Positions 51,111-59,268 of a stretch of DNA of 64,000 nucleotides are shown piece after piece. The stretch is from Jatrophihabitans_A lederbergiae. Its GTDB lineage: Bacteria; Actinomycetota; Actinomycetes; Mycobacteriales; Jatrophihabitantaceae. The stretch lies in the NCBI RefSeq assembly GCF_031845305.1, contig NZ_JAVREH010000009.1, positions 62,001-126,000 of the forward strand, given 5' to 3'. Each line of letters begins with the position of its first letter. Within the stretch, counting starts at the first letter, position 1. A program made the translations under genes and the position numbers. Below the pieces are notes generated by a model. The model saw only the letters and a program-made list of their open reading frames with translations. It had not been told where the DNA came from and did not search any database.

Positions 51111-52413
51111 AACTCCAGTCCAGCTCCTGGAACTCCCGCCGCAGACGCTGTCCCTTCTCCGTAGAGATTGACCCGACCCAGGCCAGCTGCCCCGCCAGCC
51201 GCTCGCGGAATTCCGGTACCGGCCTGCCACCTGCCTGGCTCGCGACACCGTGCACGGCACAGTTGTGCAGCACCGCCCTGAGCCTGTCGAGCTCTCGCCG
51301 GTCGATGGACGGCTTGACGTTCAGCACCGTTCCCAGCACCGCCTGTCGCCGGGAACTGCGCAGCACCGCCGTCTTGCGCTCGGCAAGCCGGAATCCCTCG
51401 GCGCGGGCGATGTCGCGCACCCCGGCAAGCAGCGCGCCGACCGCCAGGTCCTCATCGCCGCTGAAGAGCAGGTCGTCGACGTAGCGGGTGTATCGCGCGC
51501 CGACCGCCTCGCCCAGCAGGCTGAGCCGGTGGTCCAGGGAGTACGCGAGGGCGTTGGCGATCCCCGGCGAGGTCGGTGCCCCTTGCGGCAGGTGCGGTGC
51601 CGCCAGCCGGTGCAGGCCGCGCCGATGCGCGTCGATCGACCCAGGCCGGACGGGCCGCGGCAGCGACCGGAGCACCTGGCTCGGTACCGCCGCGGTGACC
51701 AGCCCAGCCAGTACCACGGCCGTTCCGGAATCGTCCAGGCCGATCAAGTCGAACAGGCCCCGCACCCGCGGCCGGGTGATCGAGGCGAAGAATGATTCCA
51801 GGTCACAGCGCACGAGGACCTGCCGGCCGCTGTGCGCCTCGACGCAGGTTCGCACCGACCGGCCCGGAACAGCGCCGTGCGCGGCCGGATGCAGCGGGAT
51901 CGCGCCGACGAAGTGGGCCAGCAGCCGACGCTGGATCTCCCGCAGCCGGGGCTTGGGAATCTCCAGCAGCCGGATCTTGCCGCGCTCCTCCGGCAGCGAT
52001 CGGTACCGGTAGTGCCGCAGCGGCCCGGACGGCACCCTGCGGTTGCGCAGCTGCAGGTCGGCGAACCAGTCCAGCTCGCTCTCGGTCAACCACAGCAACC
52101 GGGCAAGCTCGGACCGGGTGGTGATCGCCACCATCGGCCGGTGCAGCCGCGGCGAGTTGTGCGGCGGCGGTGCTGCCGGTAGCGGTGGCGGCGATAACGC
52201 GGGCTCATCGGTGATCTCGGGCCACTTCGCGACGAATGCGGCGAGTTCGGCGGCCCCCGGACGGTCCGGCCAGCGCCGCAGCAGGGCAGCCGTGAAGTCC
52301 CGGAGCTGGGGACTGGCGATGAGCCAGCCGAAGTGGTGCGCGCACCGCAGTTCCACCGGTTGCGCCGACCACGGACCGGTGAGTACGGCGGCCGCCAGGC
52401 CGAGACGGATCAT
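51103..52413 (-). CDS. Retron-type reverse transcriptase with N-terminal helical extension
   Basis: A 436-residue RNA-directed DNA polymerase. The RT core spans about 130-390: IRLLEIPKPRLREIQRRLL, AHGAVPGRSVRTCVEAH (the region matching the retron GRS...NAxxH element), RCDLESFFASI with catalytic Asp, HLPQGAPTSPGIANALA and YTRYVDDLLFSG (active-site YVDD). The thumb begins QAVLGTVLNVKPSI, where classic retrons have VTG-x-x-VN, then RLRAVLHNC. A conserved 100-residue N-terminal segment (LAAAVLTGPW..., LTESELDWFADL) precedes it. This matches a broad retron-like RT family in actinobacteria and other bacteria. Retron RTs make msDNA and often act in phage defence, but no effector or toxin gene adjoins it. 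Confidence 0.9.
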   Translation of the reverse strand: MIRLGLAAAVLTGPWSAQPVELRCAHHFGWLIASPQLRDFTAALLRRWPDRPGAAELAAFVAKWPEITDEPALSPPPLPAAPPPHNSPRLHRPMVAITTRSELARLLWLTESELDWFADLQLRNRRVPSGPLRHYRYRSLPEERGKIRLLEIPKPRLREIQRRLLAHFVGAIPLHPAAHGAVPGRSVRTCVEAHSGRQVLVRCDLESFFASITRPRVRGLFDLIGLDDSGTAVVLAGLVTAAVPSQVLRSLPRPVRPGSIDAHRRGLHRLAAPHLPQGAPTSPGIANALAYSLDHRLSLLGEAVGARYTRYVDDLLFSGDEDLAVGALLAGVRDIARAEGFRLAERKTAVLRSSRRQAVLGTVLNVKPSIDRRELDRLRAVLHNCAVHGVASQAGGRPVPEFRERLAGQLAWVGSISTEKGQRLRREFQELDWSSG

Positions 52414-52423
52414 CGCCGTCGGC

Positions 52424-52441
52424 CGAGGACGGTGGTCCTCG
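52424..52441. ncRNA. Hairpin just upstream of the RT start (candidate RT-associated RNA)
   Basis: CGAGGAC (52424-52430), loop GGTG, GTCCTCG (52435-52441): a perfect 7-bp stem 10 bases from the RT ATG. With the tandem hairpins at 52604-52638 it brackets a GC-rich stretch on the RT sense strand. It may belong to a structured RNA or simply control translation of the RT. Not a recognised ncRNA family. Confidence 0.35.
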
Positions 52442-52466
52442 CGGCAGTGCTGCCTGTGTGGCTGAC

Positions 52467-52511
52467 CCGGATGTGGCCGAGGCGGACGTGGCCGACCCGG
52501 ATGTGGCCGGC
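52467..52511. repeat. Three 15-bp repeats in the RT upstream region
   Basis: Three adjacent units, GACCCGGATGTGGCC, GAGGCGGACGTGGCC and GACCCGGATGTGGCC, lie between the RT start and the tandem hairpins. Read on the minus strand they would give a GHIRV-type pentapeptide repeat in a short frame that overlaps the RT start, but that frame is not convincing as a gene. Boundaries are approximate to a few bases. Confidence 0.7.
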
Positions 52512-52603
52512 GCGGGGCGGCCCATCTCGCTCCGCGCGCCCGTCCTCTGCCGCCTGCTGCGGTCCTGGGCGTGCGCCGCCGAGGCTTGCTGATGCCGCCT
52601 CCC

Positions 52604-52638
52604 GCGGGGTAACCCCGCAGGGACCGGTCGAACCGGTC
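52604..52638. ncRNA. Tandem hairpins upstream of the RT (candidate msr-like RNA or terminator)
   Basis: GCGGGG-TAA-CCCCGC (52604-52618) is followed 3 bases later by GACCGGT-CGA-ACCGGTC (52622-52638), a perfect 7-bp stem. Both stems are short with tiny loops, like msr stem-loops of retrons, and lie about 190-225 bases upstream of the RT in its orientation. The alternative is a terminator of the carotenoid operon, which ends at 52710. No U-tract is seen. No long msd stem was identified. Confidence 0.35.
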
Positions 52639-52709
52639 ATCCCGCCTCCGCGCCGACTCACCCGAGCACGGTAGCGCCTCCCGGCCGGGTGCGCAGGCCG
52701 TTGGGTACG

Positions 52710-53411
52710 TCAGCCCTCAGTCGGCCGCGCCGGACCGCCGACCGGCAACCAGCCGCCGATCAGCAGCAGCCAGCCGGAACTGAGCAAGGTCCGGAGCCGC
52801 TCCGCACTACCGATGTCCGCGCCGGTCAGCAGCAACGCCAGATCGAGCAGGGCCGTCGCCGCGACGCACAACCCGAGCCCGAGAGACAGCGGTCCGAACA
52901 CCGGCCAGCACGGCCGGGCGAGAACACCGAGCAGCACCGCGCCACCGGCAATGCCGATAAGACCCGCCAGGCCCGAGTCGGTGTGCACCGCGCTCAGCTC
53001 CCCTACCAGGCCGCCGGCCGTATGCGCGACGGCGCAGGATGCGGTGGCGGTCACCTCACAGCGCATGCTGGACGCGCCGTCCACCACCGAGCCGAGGCCC
53101 GCCATCGTGAGCAGCGCGCAGGCCCAACGCATGTGGGGCAGCCGAGCCAGCAGCGACCACATCGACGCCGCCGTTGCCAGCATGGCCAGGCCCGCGACGA
53201 CGTCGGAGAGCCGGTAGAGCCAGCTCCACGGCTGCCCGGGGGCCTCCAGCTCGCTGATGAACCCGCGGCGCGTCGAGCCGGCTCCGGTCAGCGGGCTGAG
53301 CAGGAACGAGGTGTAGCACAGGGCGGCGAGCACGGCAGCGCCCGCGCCGAGCCGGGTGACCAGCACCGTGGGCGGTGCCAGCTGCCTGATCCCGGTCACC
53401 GGTCGTCCCAT
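52710..53411 (-). CDS. DUF998 membrane protein
   Basis: A 233-residue protein with about six membrane helices. CYTSFLLSPLTGAG, GFISELEAPGQPWSWLYRLS and DVVAGLAMLAT match DUF998 proteins. ATG 53411 overlaps the end of the lycopene cyclase gene by 16 bp, so the long upstream frame was rejected. It is the last gene of the leftward carotenoid operon. Function unknown. Confidence 0.75.
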   Translation of the reverse strand: MGRPVTGIRQLAPPTVLVTRLGAGAAVLAALCYTSFLLSPLTGAGSTRRGFISELEAPGQPWSWLYRLSDVVAGLAMLATAASMWSLLARLPHMRWACALLTMAGLGSVVDGASSMRCEVTATASCAVAHTAGGLVGELSAVHTDSGLAGLIGIAGGAVLLGVLARPCWPVFGPLSLGLGLCVAATALLDLALLLTGADIGSAERLRTLLSSGWLLLIGGWLPVGGPARPTEG

Positions 53412-53719
53412 CGTTGACTGCTGCCACCGCCGAGAGAGGTCAGCCGCACCCATACCGTCAGGGTGAGCAGGATCAGGGCGAAGCCGAAGGCGATGTCCTC
53501 CACCGGAGCGAACGCGATCCGGACACCGAGGATGGCCCCGGGGTCGTAGCGGACGATGGACAACCCGGTGAGGGTGCCGTTGACCAGCAACTGGAAGAAC
53601 AGCATGATCGCGTACGCCAGCCAGAACCCGCTCGACCGCAGCAATCGCGTGCGGAACACGGCAAGATCGAGGACCGCTGCTAGCAGGACGGCGACCGAGG
53701 CGAGCGCGGTGTAGCTCAT
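53396..53719 (-). CDS. crtYd: Lycopene cyclase subunit, CrtYd/CrtYf type
   Basis: A 107-residue three-helix membrane protein. LLVNGTLTGLSIVRYDPGAI and FAPVEDIAFGFALILL (with the PVED-type acidic pair) are typical of the small heterodimeric lycopene cyclase subunits of actinobacteria. Its start overlaps the stop of the partner subunit (ATGA). The pair cyclises lycopene ends to beta- or related rings. The Yc/Yd naming versus Ye/Yf (C50 route) is not settled; no lycopene elongase is in the window. Confidence 0.85.
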   Translation of the reverse strand: MSYTALASVAVLLAAVLDLAVFRTRLLRSSGFWLAYAIMLFFQLLVNGTLTGLSIVRYDPGAILGVRIAFAPVEDIAFGFALILLTLTVWVRLTSLGGGSSQRWDDR

Positions 53720-54072
53720 CGCGTGTCGGACCGATCGGAAAGCCGGGGTGGAGCCGACGGCGTCCTGCTCCGGCGACAGCGGATCCCCTCATAGGTCAGT
53801 ACGGCGGCGATCGGGATGACGACGAAGAACAGCGCCTCCTCCAGCGGCAGGCTACCCGGCAGCACCACCCCGGTCATCCACCGCGGGTCATAGCTCCACT
53901 GCCGGCGGCTGATCGCGTACAGATCCCACACCACGAACAGCGCGAAGCCCGGCGCGATCGCCAGCAGCAGTGTCCACAGCCGCGAGAACACCCTTGCTTT
54001 CAAAGCAAAATCGAGCGGAAGCGTGAGAGCGAGACAACCCGCCAGCAAGCCGAGGTAGCTGAGATGGCGCAC
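53716..54072 (-). CDS. crtYc: Lycopene cyclase subunit, CrtYc/CrtYe type
   Basis: A 118-residue three-helix protein. VRHLSYLGLLAGCLALTLPL, FALFVVWDLYAISRRQWSYD and LPLEEALFFVVIPIAAVLTY are family signatures, including the EEALFF acidic motif. GTG 54072 has GGAG 6 bases upstream and lies 2 bases past the P450 stop; the long frame upstream is antisense-like and rejected. Confidence 0.88.
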   Translation of the reverse strand: MRHLSYLGLLAGCLALTLPLDFALKARVFSRLWTLLLAIAPGFALFVVWDLYAISRRQWSYDPRWMTGVVLPGSLPLEEALFFVVIPIAAVLTYEGIRCRRSRTPSAPPRLSDRSDTR

Positions 54073-54074
54073 GA

Positions 54075-55190
54075 CTACTCCGCTCGCCGCAGGTTCAGTG
54101 GACCGGACGGGGCGAGCGTGATGCCGGCCTTCGGACGCGGATCGCCGCCGACCGCGCTCAACCGGCCGTCCGCGAAGGCATCGAGCACCGTACGTAGCAC
54201 GAGGCGGGCGAAGGAGCTGCCCAGACAGGTTCGCTCGCCGGCCGCGAAGGGCACGAATCCCCATGCCGGTATGGGATCGGCGAACCGCTCCGGCCGAAAC
54301 GCGGTTGGTTCCCACCACAGTGCCGGATCGCGGTGTGTCAGGTACGGGCTGTACAGCACGAGCGTGCCGCGGGGAATGTCGATGTCGTCGAAGCTGGTGT
54401 CCTCGGCGGCCCGCCGGCTGCCGAGCCACCCGGCCGGATAGAGGCGCAGCACCTCGTTCACCACCGCGGCGCGGTCGTGCGCGAACAGCTCAGGATCGCT
54501 GGCAACGTGATGCAGCAGCCACGCGAGGGTGTGCGCCGTGGTGTCGTAACCGGCACTGAGCGCGACGCGGATCTCGTCCACCCCGCCGGGGAGGTCGCGG
54601 AACGCCACACCGAGGCAGTCGTCGGGAGCCGCGGGCAACGCCCGTTCCAGTGCCCGGTTCATTCGCCGGAACAGCAGTGGCCGCCGCAGGAACGGCACCG
54701 GCAGCGGCGCGTCCAGGGGCCGCAGGAAGTCGGCCAGCATCGACTGCGGAAAGGCCCCGGAGAAGAACGTGGCGCACAGGATCTCGCGCACGATGCCCGA
54801 CGACCAGCTCACCGCGTCGAAGTCGCCCACCGGCAGCCCGCGCCGGACCACCTCGCCGATCCGCGGGGCGAGCGCCTCGATCGGCTGCCGGGCGAAGGCC
54901 GGGTTCAGCTCCGCGCGGCGCTGCCGGTGCTCCGGCGCCTCGGTCTGCACCAGCCCGGCGGCGAGGTGCGGTGACAGGCCGCTCATGCTGCCCCGGCTGC
55001 GGAACAGATCGAGGTTTCCGAGCACGAAGCGGTTCCAGTCCGGGGAGTAGCCGACGATGGCGCTGCGCCACAGCCGCAGTCCGAACACCGGGCCGAGCGC
55101 GGCGCCTTCCTCCAGCAGTTGCAGCGGTTCGCGTCCCCACCGGCCCAGGTGCCCGACCGGTGGCTGCGCGCGCGGGAAGGGCGGTTTCAC
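54075..55190 (-). CDS. Cytochrome P450 of the carotenoid operon
   Basis: A 371-residue soluble P450, a little short for the family (usually about 400). The I-helix oxygen groove is SAGYDTTAHTLAW, the K-helix follows at NEVLRLYP (E-x-x-R), and the heme loop is FAAGERTCLG with the thiolate Cys. GTG 55190 overlaps the glycosyltransferase stop. Set between cyclase and glycosyltransferase genes, it most likely oxidises the carotenoid, creating the hydroxyl or carboxyl that is then glycosylated (inference). Confidence 0.88.
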   Translation of the reverse strand: MKPPFPRAQPPVGHLGRWGREPLQLLEEGAALGPVFGLRLWRSAIVGYSPDWNRFVLGNLDLFRSRGSMSGLSPHLAAGLVQTEAPEHRQRRAELNPAFARQPIEALAPRIGEVVRRGLPVGDFDAVSWSSGIVREILCATFFSGAFPQSMLADFLRPLDAPLPVPFLRRPLLFRRMNRALERALPAAPDDCLGVAFRDLPGGVDEIRVALSAGYDTTAHTLAWLLHHVASDPELFAHDRAAVVNEVLRLYPAGWLGSRRAAEDTSFDDIDIPRGTLVLYSPYLTHRDPALWWEPTAFRPERFADPIPAWGFVPFAAGERTCLGSSFARLVLRTVLDAFADGRLSAVGGDPRPKAGITLAPSGPLNLRRAE

Positions 55191-56281
55191 GAGTACGTCC
55201 GGCCCTTCCACTGCTGCTGCCGGCGCATTGCCTGCACCGCGAGCGGAAGGAAAGCGATCGGGCTCAGCGGGGTCAGCACCGCCTGCCACATCCGCGCCCG
55301 GTCGCACTTGAGGGCGACGAGGGCACGCTCGGCGACCCCGAGCGCCAGCGGCAGCAGCCACCGCCGTTGCCGGACCGAGGCGGCCAGCGGCAGGCTGTAC
55401 GCGGCCAGCTGCCAGGCCGCTGCGGCGCCCAGCAGCAGCCGCGAGCCGCCGGTCACCGGGAGCAGGCCGCGGCTGAGGCCGGTCACGACCTCTCGGTAGC
55501 CGCAGTACATCCGGGTCCGCACCAGGTCGCCGCCGAGCGCCAGCCCCAGTCGCAGGCCGGCCCCGCGGGCGTGCCTGGCCAGCGCCACGTCCTCCACGAT
55601 CTCGCCGCGCACCCCCGCGAAGCCGTCGAGTTCGGCATAACCGGCCCGGGTGAACGCCAGCAGCGAGCCGTTCGCGGTGGCGGCTGCGGGAACGTCGGCG
55701 GACAGCAGTCCGAACGGCAGGAAGCACAGCAGTACGTCGTCGATCAGCGGTGTCACCAACGCCTCGCCGAGGCTGCCGGTCAGCTGGCGGGGAAAGACCG
55801 AGAACACCTCCGCGCACTGGCGCAGCAGTTCCCGCACGACCGCCTCGACGGCCCCCTCGGCAAGCAGCACGTCGGCGTCGCAGTACACCAGCAGCTGGCC
55901 GGACGCCGCGTTCCCCAGTTGCTGGCAGGCCCAGTTCTTGCCCACCCATCCCGGTGGCGGGGGCGTCCCCACCATCACCCGCGCGATCGGTGAGCCGTCG
56001 AGCAGGGCGTTCGCGATGTCCGAGGAACTGTCGGTGGATTCATCATCGAGCAGGACGAGTTCGGTAACGCCCAGCTGCGCCAGCATCGCCGGCAGCGTGC
56101 GTGGCAGGTTCTCGGCTTCATTGCGCATCGGAACCAGCAGGGACACCGTCGGCGACTCTCGCCGGTCGGCTGGGGTGCGGCAATCTGCCGTCCGCAACAC
56201 CGGAAACTGGATCAGGTTCACGGTGAGCGTGGCGAGCTTAGCCAGCAGGAACGCCACGACAGCCCGGAACAGCAGGGTCAT
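55187..56281 (-). CDS. GT2 glycosyltransferase (CrtQ-like)
   Basis: A 364-residue membrane-associated family-2 glycosyltransferase. It has an N-terminal helix (LLFRAVVAFLLAKLATLTVN), SLLVPMRNEAENL as the nucleotide fold start, LVLLDDESTDSS, the VYCDADV DxD-like site and GEIVEDVALARHA. C-terminal hydrophobic helices follow. It resembles the glycosyltransferases that add sugar to carotenoic acids in staphyloxanthin-type pathways. ATG 56281 overlaps the acyltransferase stop. Confidence 0.85.
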   Translation of the reverse strand: MTLLFRAVVAFLLAKLATLTVNLIQFPVLRTADCRTPADRRESPTVSLLVPMRNEAENLPRTLPAMLAQLGVTELVLLDDESTDSSSDIANALLDGSPIARVMVGTPPPPGWVGKNWACQQLGNAASGQLLVYCDADVLLAEGAVEAVVRELLRQCAEVFSVFPRQLTGSLGEALVTPLIDDVLLCFLPFGLLSADVPAAATANGSLLAFTRAGYAELDGFAGVRGEIVEDVALARHARGAGLRLGLALGGDLVRTRMYCGYREVVTGLSRGLLPVTGGSRLLLGAAAAWQLAAYSLPLAASVRQRRWLLPLALGVAERALVALKCDRARMWQAVLTPLSPIAFLPLAVQAMRRQQQWKGRTYS

Positions 56282-56931
56282 CGCCTGCCCACCCGGGAGG
56301 ACCACCGGTCGATCCGCTCGTCCCAGCTCGGCCGTCCGGCGATCACCCGCTCGAAGCCGGGCACCGGCTCGCGGGGATCGCCGTGCCGCAGTTCGGCGTC
56401 GAGTCGACTGACCAGGCTGCCGAGCTCGTCGGACAGCCGCTCGGGCCGGCACGGCGGTGCGATGTCCACCAGCGCCTCGGGATACTGGTGACCCCGCGCG
56501 ATCACCCGCACCGCGACCGGCACCAGCGGCGCGGGCGCCTGCCGCGCCAGCCAGGCCGCTCCCGGCGACAGCTCACCCAGCGGCCCGGCCGGCGTCAGCT
56601 CACCCTCGGGGAACAGCACCAGCACCCGGCCGTCTCGAAGGCTCTGCAGACCTTGCCGGACGCGTTTGGTCGAGATGACACCGATGCTGGTGAGGAACCG
56701 ATAGTCACCGAGGTTGTCGCCGTCCATCATCAGGGCGGCGCTGCGATGCCGTTCCCGTAGCACAGCGGCGGCGACGAAACCGTCCCACCAGCTCTGATGG
56801 TTGGCCGCCCAGACGCAGCTGCTCGCGGGCAGCACACCACGCACCCAGACGCCGCGCAGGCCGCGCCGCACCAGCTGTTCGAAGCCGAAGCCCAGCGCGC
56901 GGGCTGACACCGAGGGGTGCTGCTGTGTCAT
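56278..56931 (-). CDS. PlsC-type acyltransferase
   Basis: A 217-residue 1-acylglycerol-phosphate acyltransferase-fold protein with NHQSWWDG (H-x4-D catalytic motif) and VLFPEGELTP (phosphate/acceptor motif). It is the first gene of the leftward carotenoid operon, divergent from crtI. With the glycosyltransferase it could esterify a carotenoid glycoside, as CrtO does in staphyloxanthin. A general phospholipid role is the alternative. Confidence 0.82.
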   Translation of the reverse strand: MTQQHPSVSARALGFGFEQLVRRGLRGVWVRGVLPASSCVWAANHQSWWDGFVAAAVLRERHRSAALMMDGDNLGDYRFLTSIGVISTKRVRQGLQSLRDGRVLVLFPEGELTPAGPLGELSPGAAWLARQAPAPLVPVAVRVIARGHQYPEALVDIAPPCRPERLSDELGSLVSRLDAELRHGDPREPVPGFERVIAGRPSWDERIDRWSSRVGRR

Positions 56932-56985
56932 CGACTTTCCGTTCCCGGCCTGACAGCCAGTTGGCGAGGCGACTGTGGTCGAACC

Positions 56986-56998
56986 TAGAGTGACTCTA
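56986..56998. promoter_or_regulatory. Perfect 13-bp palindrome in the divergent crt promoter
   Basis: TAGAGTGACTCTA is a perfect palindrome around one base, 55 bp from the acyltransferase start and 63 bp from crtI. Its position between two divergent crt operons and the TetR gene in one of them make it the best operator candidate. Confidence 0.55.
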
Positions 56999-57061
56999 AC
57001 ATCGGGTAGGCGCGGGTCAGCAGTACCCGCCGCACGAAGTAAGCACAGGAAGAAGGCGATC

Positions 57062-58606
57062 ATGGGCCTGACCCCCCGCGTGGTGCCGGGCCGCACCGAC
57101 GAGGTCGTCATCGTGGGCGCCGGGCTCGGCGGTCTCTCCGCCGCCTTGAGACTGGCCGGCGCGGGCCGCCGGGTCACCGTCGTGGAGCAGGGCGACGAGC
57201 CCGGCGGCCGGGCTGGCGTGCTGCGCCAGGGCGGCTACCAGTTCGACACCGGGCCCACCGTCCTGACGATGCCCGAACTGATCGACGAGGCGCTGGCCTG
57301 CGTCGGAGAGCGGCTGGCCGACCGGCTGGACCTCCTGCCGCTCAGTCCTGCCTACCGCGCCAACTTCGCGGACGGCTCGCGGATCGACGTGCACACCGAT
57401 CCGGAACGGATGGCCGCCGAGATTCGCGAGGTCGCGACGGAGCGGGACGCCGACGGCTACCTGCGGCTGGTGGCCTTTCTGCGACGGCTGTACGAGCTGG
57501 AGCAGTCCAACTTCATCGACCGCAACCTCGATTCACCGCTGCAACTCGTGGGCACCGCCGGCATCAAGTTGCTGGCACTCGGCGGCCTGCGCCGGCTCGC
57601 TCCGAAGATCGGGCAGTACCTCGTGGACGACCGGCTGCGGCGGATCTTCTCCTTCCAGGCCATGTACGCCGGCCTGGCGCCGCAGGACGCGCTGGCCATC
57701 TACGCGGTGATCTCGTACATGGACACCGTCGCCGGGGTCTACTTTCCGCGCGGCGGCATGCACGCAGTCCCCCGGGCGCTGGCCGCCGCGGCCGCCGATC
57801 ACGGAGTCTCCTTCCGCTACGGCACCAGAGTCGCTCGCATCGAGGTGGCCGGTGATCGGGCGAGCGCGGTGCACACCAGCAATGGCGAGCGCATCGCCGC
57901 CGACGCGGTGGTGGTAAACGCGGATTTGCCCACGGCTTATGAGCAATTGCTGCCGGAGCGGTATCGTCCACGACGGCTGCGCAGGCTGCGCTACTCCCCC
58001 TCGTGCGTGCTGCTGCACGCCGGATCGAGCACCGCCTACCCGGACCTGGCGCACCACTCGATCTTCTTCGGCCAGGCCTGGCGGCAGACGTTCTCCGAGA
58101 TCATCGACGAGGGCCGGTTGATGAGCGATCCGTCCTTCCTGGTGAGCAATCCCAGCCGGACCGACGCCACCCTGGCCCCGGCGGGTGGCAACAGCTACTA
58201 CGTCCTGTTCCCGACACCCAATACGCGTGCCCCGATCGACTGGAAGGCCGTCGGCCCGCGCTACCGGGACGAGATTCTGCGGACCCTGGACCAGCGCGGA
58301 CTGCCGGGTTTCGAGCACGGCATCGAGGTCGAAACCCTGGTCACCCCACGGGACTGGGAGGAGCAGGGCCTGGCCGCGGGCGCGCCGTTCGCGGCTGCGC
58401 ACACCTTCGCCCAGTCGGGCCCGTTCCGCTTTCCCACGCTGGACCGCCGGATCGAGAACCTGGTCTTCTGTGGCTCGAACACCCAGCCTGGCGTGGGGAT
58501 TCCGATGGTGCTGCTGTCGGGAAAGCTGGCCGCCGCCCGCATCACCGGCAGCGCGTCCGTGGCGGGCGAACTCTCGTTGGCGCGCAGTGCGAGGCGGCCG
58601 CTGTGA
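57062..58606 (+). CDS. crtI: Phytoene desaturase
   Basis: A 514-residue FAD-dependent desaturase converting phytoene to lycopene. VVIVGAGLGGLSAALRLAGA is the FAD motif, DTGPTVLTMPELIDE and YFPRGGMHAVPRALA are CrtI segments, and the C-terminal NTQPGVGIPMVLLSGKLAA matches the bacterial-type phytoene dehydrogenase signature. ATG 57062 has GAAGG upstream. Its stop overlaps the TetR start (GTGA). Confidence 0.95.
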   Translation: MGLTPRVVPGRTDEVVIVGAGLGGLSAALRLAGAGRRVTVVEQGDEPGGRAGVLRQGGYQFDTGPTVLTMPELIDEALACVGERLADRLDLLPLSPAYRANFADGSRIDVHTDPERMAAEIREVATERDADGYLRLVAFLRRLYELEQSNFIDRNLDSPLQLVGTAGIKLLALGGLRRLAPKIGQYLVDDRLRRIFSFQAMYAGLAPQDALAIYAVISYMDTVAGVYFPRGGMHAVPRALAAAAADHGVSFRYGTRVARIEVAGDRASAVHTSNGERIAADAVVVNADLPTAYEQLLPERYRPRRLRRLRYSPSCVLLHAGSSTAYPDLAHHSIFFGQAWRQTFSEIIDEGRLMSDPSFLVSNPSRTDATLAPAGGNSYYVLFPTPNTRAPIDWKAVGPRYRDEILRTLDQRGLPGFEHGIEVETLVTPRDWEEQGLAAGAPFAAAHTFAQSGPFRFPTLDRRIENLVFCGSNTQPGVGIPMVLLSGKLAAARITGSASVAGELSLARSARRPL

Positions 58607-59268
58607 TCGAGGGCCCGGGGCTGCGCGAGCAGCGCAAACGACGGACGCGGGAGGCCATCGCCGGCGCCGCCATGTCACTGTTCTTCGAACATGGCTACGA
58701 CGCGGTGACCGTCGCCGAAGTGGGCCGCAAGGCCGGTGTCTCGACCGCCACGGTGTTCAACTACTTCAACGCCAAGGAGGATCTCTTCTTCGACGAGGTC
58801 GCCGAACTGCAGGCCGCCATGGTGGAATCCGTCCGCCGGTGCCGGCCGGGTGAGTCCGTGCTGGCAGCGTTGCAGGCGCAGGTGGTGTATCAGCTGACCG
58901 CGGGACGGCCGGACTCCGCATCCGATGAGGTGGTCCGGTTCCACTCCGCCATCGTCGCGAGCGAGGATCTGCAACGCCGGGAACAGCAGATCCAGTTGGA
59001 GCGCCGGGTGGTTCTCACCGGGGCGCTGGCCGAGGCGCTCGGGACCGAGTCGGGGACCGTTGGCGCGGAACTGGCAGCCGCCCAGTACCTGGCAGCCGAA
59101 GGCGTGATCGCCGCCAACCTGCGCACGAAACTGCTCGGCGGCCAATCCCTGGCGGCGGCATTGCGCGAGCTCGAACCCTTGATCGACGAGGTGTTCCGCA
59201 CCCTGCGCACCGGGCTCGGACCGCTGGCGAAGACCGCCGAGCCGCCGTCCGTGGTGGTGACCCCGTGA
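58603..59268 (+). CDS. TetR-family regulator embedded in the crt operon
   Basis: A 221-residue regulator. The N-terminal helix-turn-helix reads RTREAIAGAAMSLFFEHGYD, then VTVAEVGRKAGVSTATVFNY, followed by a helical ligand domain with a Glu/Gln-rich helix (LQRREQQIQLERR). GTG 58603 overlaps the crtI stop and its own stop overlaps crtB, so it is made with the pathway enzymes. It probably autoregulates the divergent operons through the 56986 palindrome (inference). Confidence 0.9.
   Translation: MIEGPGLREQRKRRTREAIAGAAMSLFFEHGYDAVTVAEVGRKAGVSTATVFNYFNAKEDLFFDEVAELQAAMVESVRRCRPGESVLAALQAQVVYQLTAGRPDSASDEVVRFHSAIVASEDLQRREQQIQLERRVVLTGALAEALGTESGTVGAELAAAQYLAAEGVIAANLRTKLLGGQSLAAALRELEPLIDEVFRTLRTGLGPLAKTAEPPSVVVTP

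Noticed and set aside
52410..52661. 83-residue minus-strand ORF overlapping the RT start
   Set aside because: Composition is low complexity, with repeats and hairpins inside it and no good start site; a structured leader is more likely.
57533..58678. 381-residue minus-strand frame opposite crtI
   Set aside because: Antisense shadow of a gene with full CrtI signatures.
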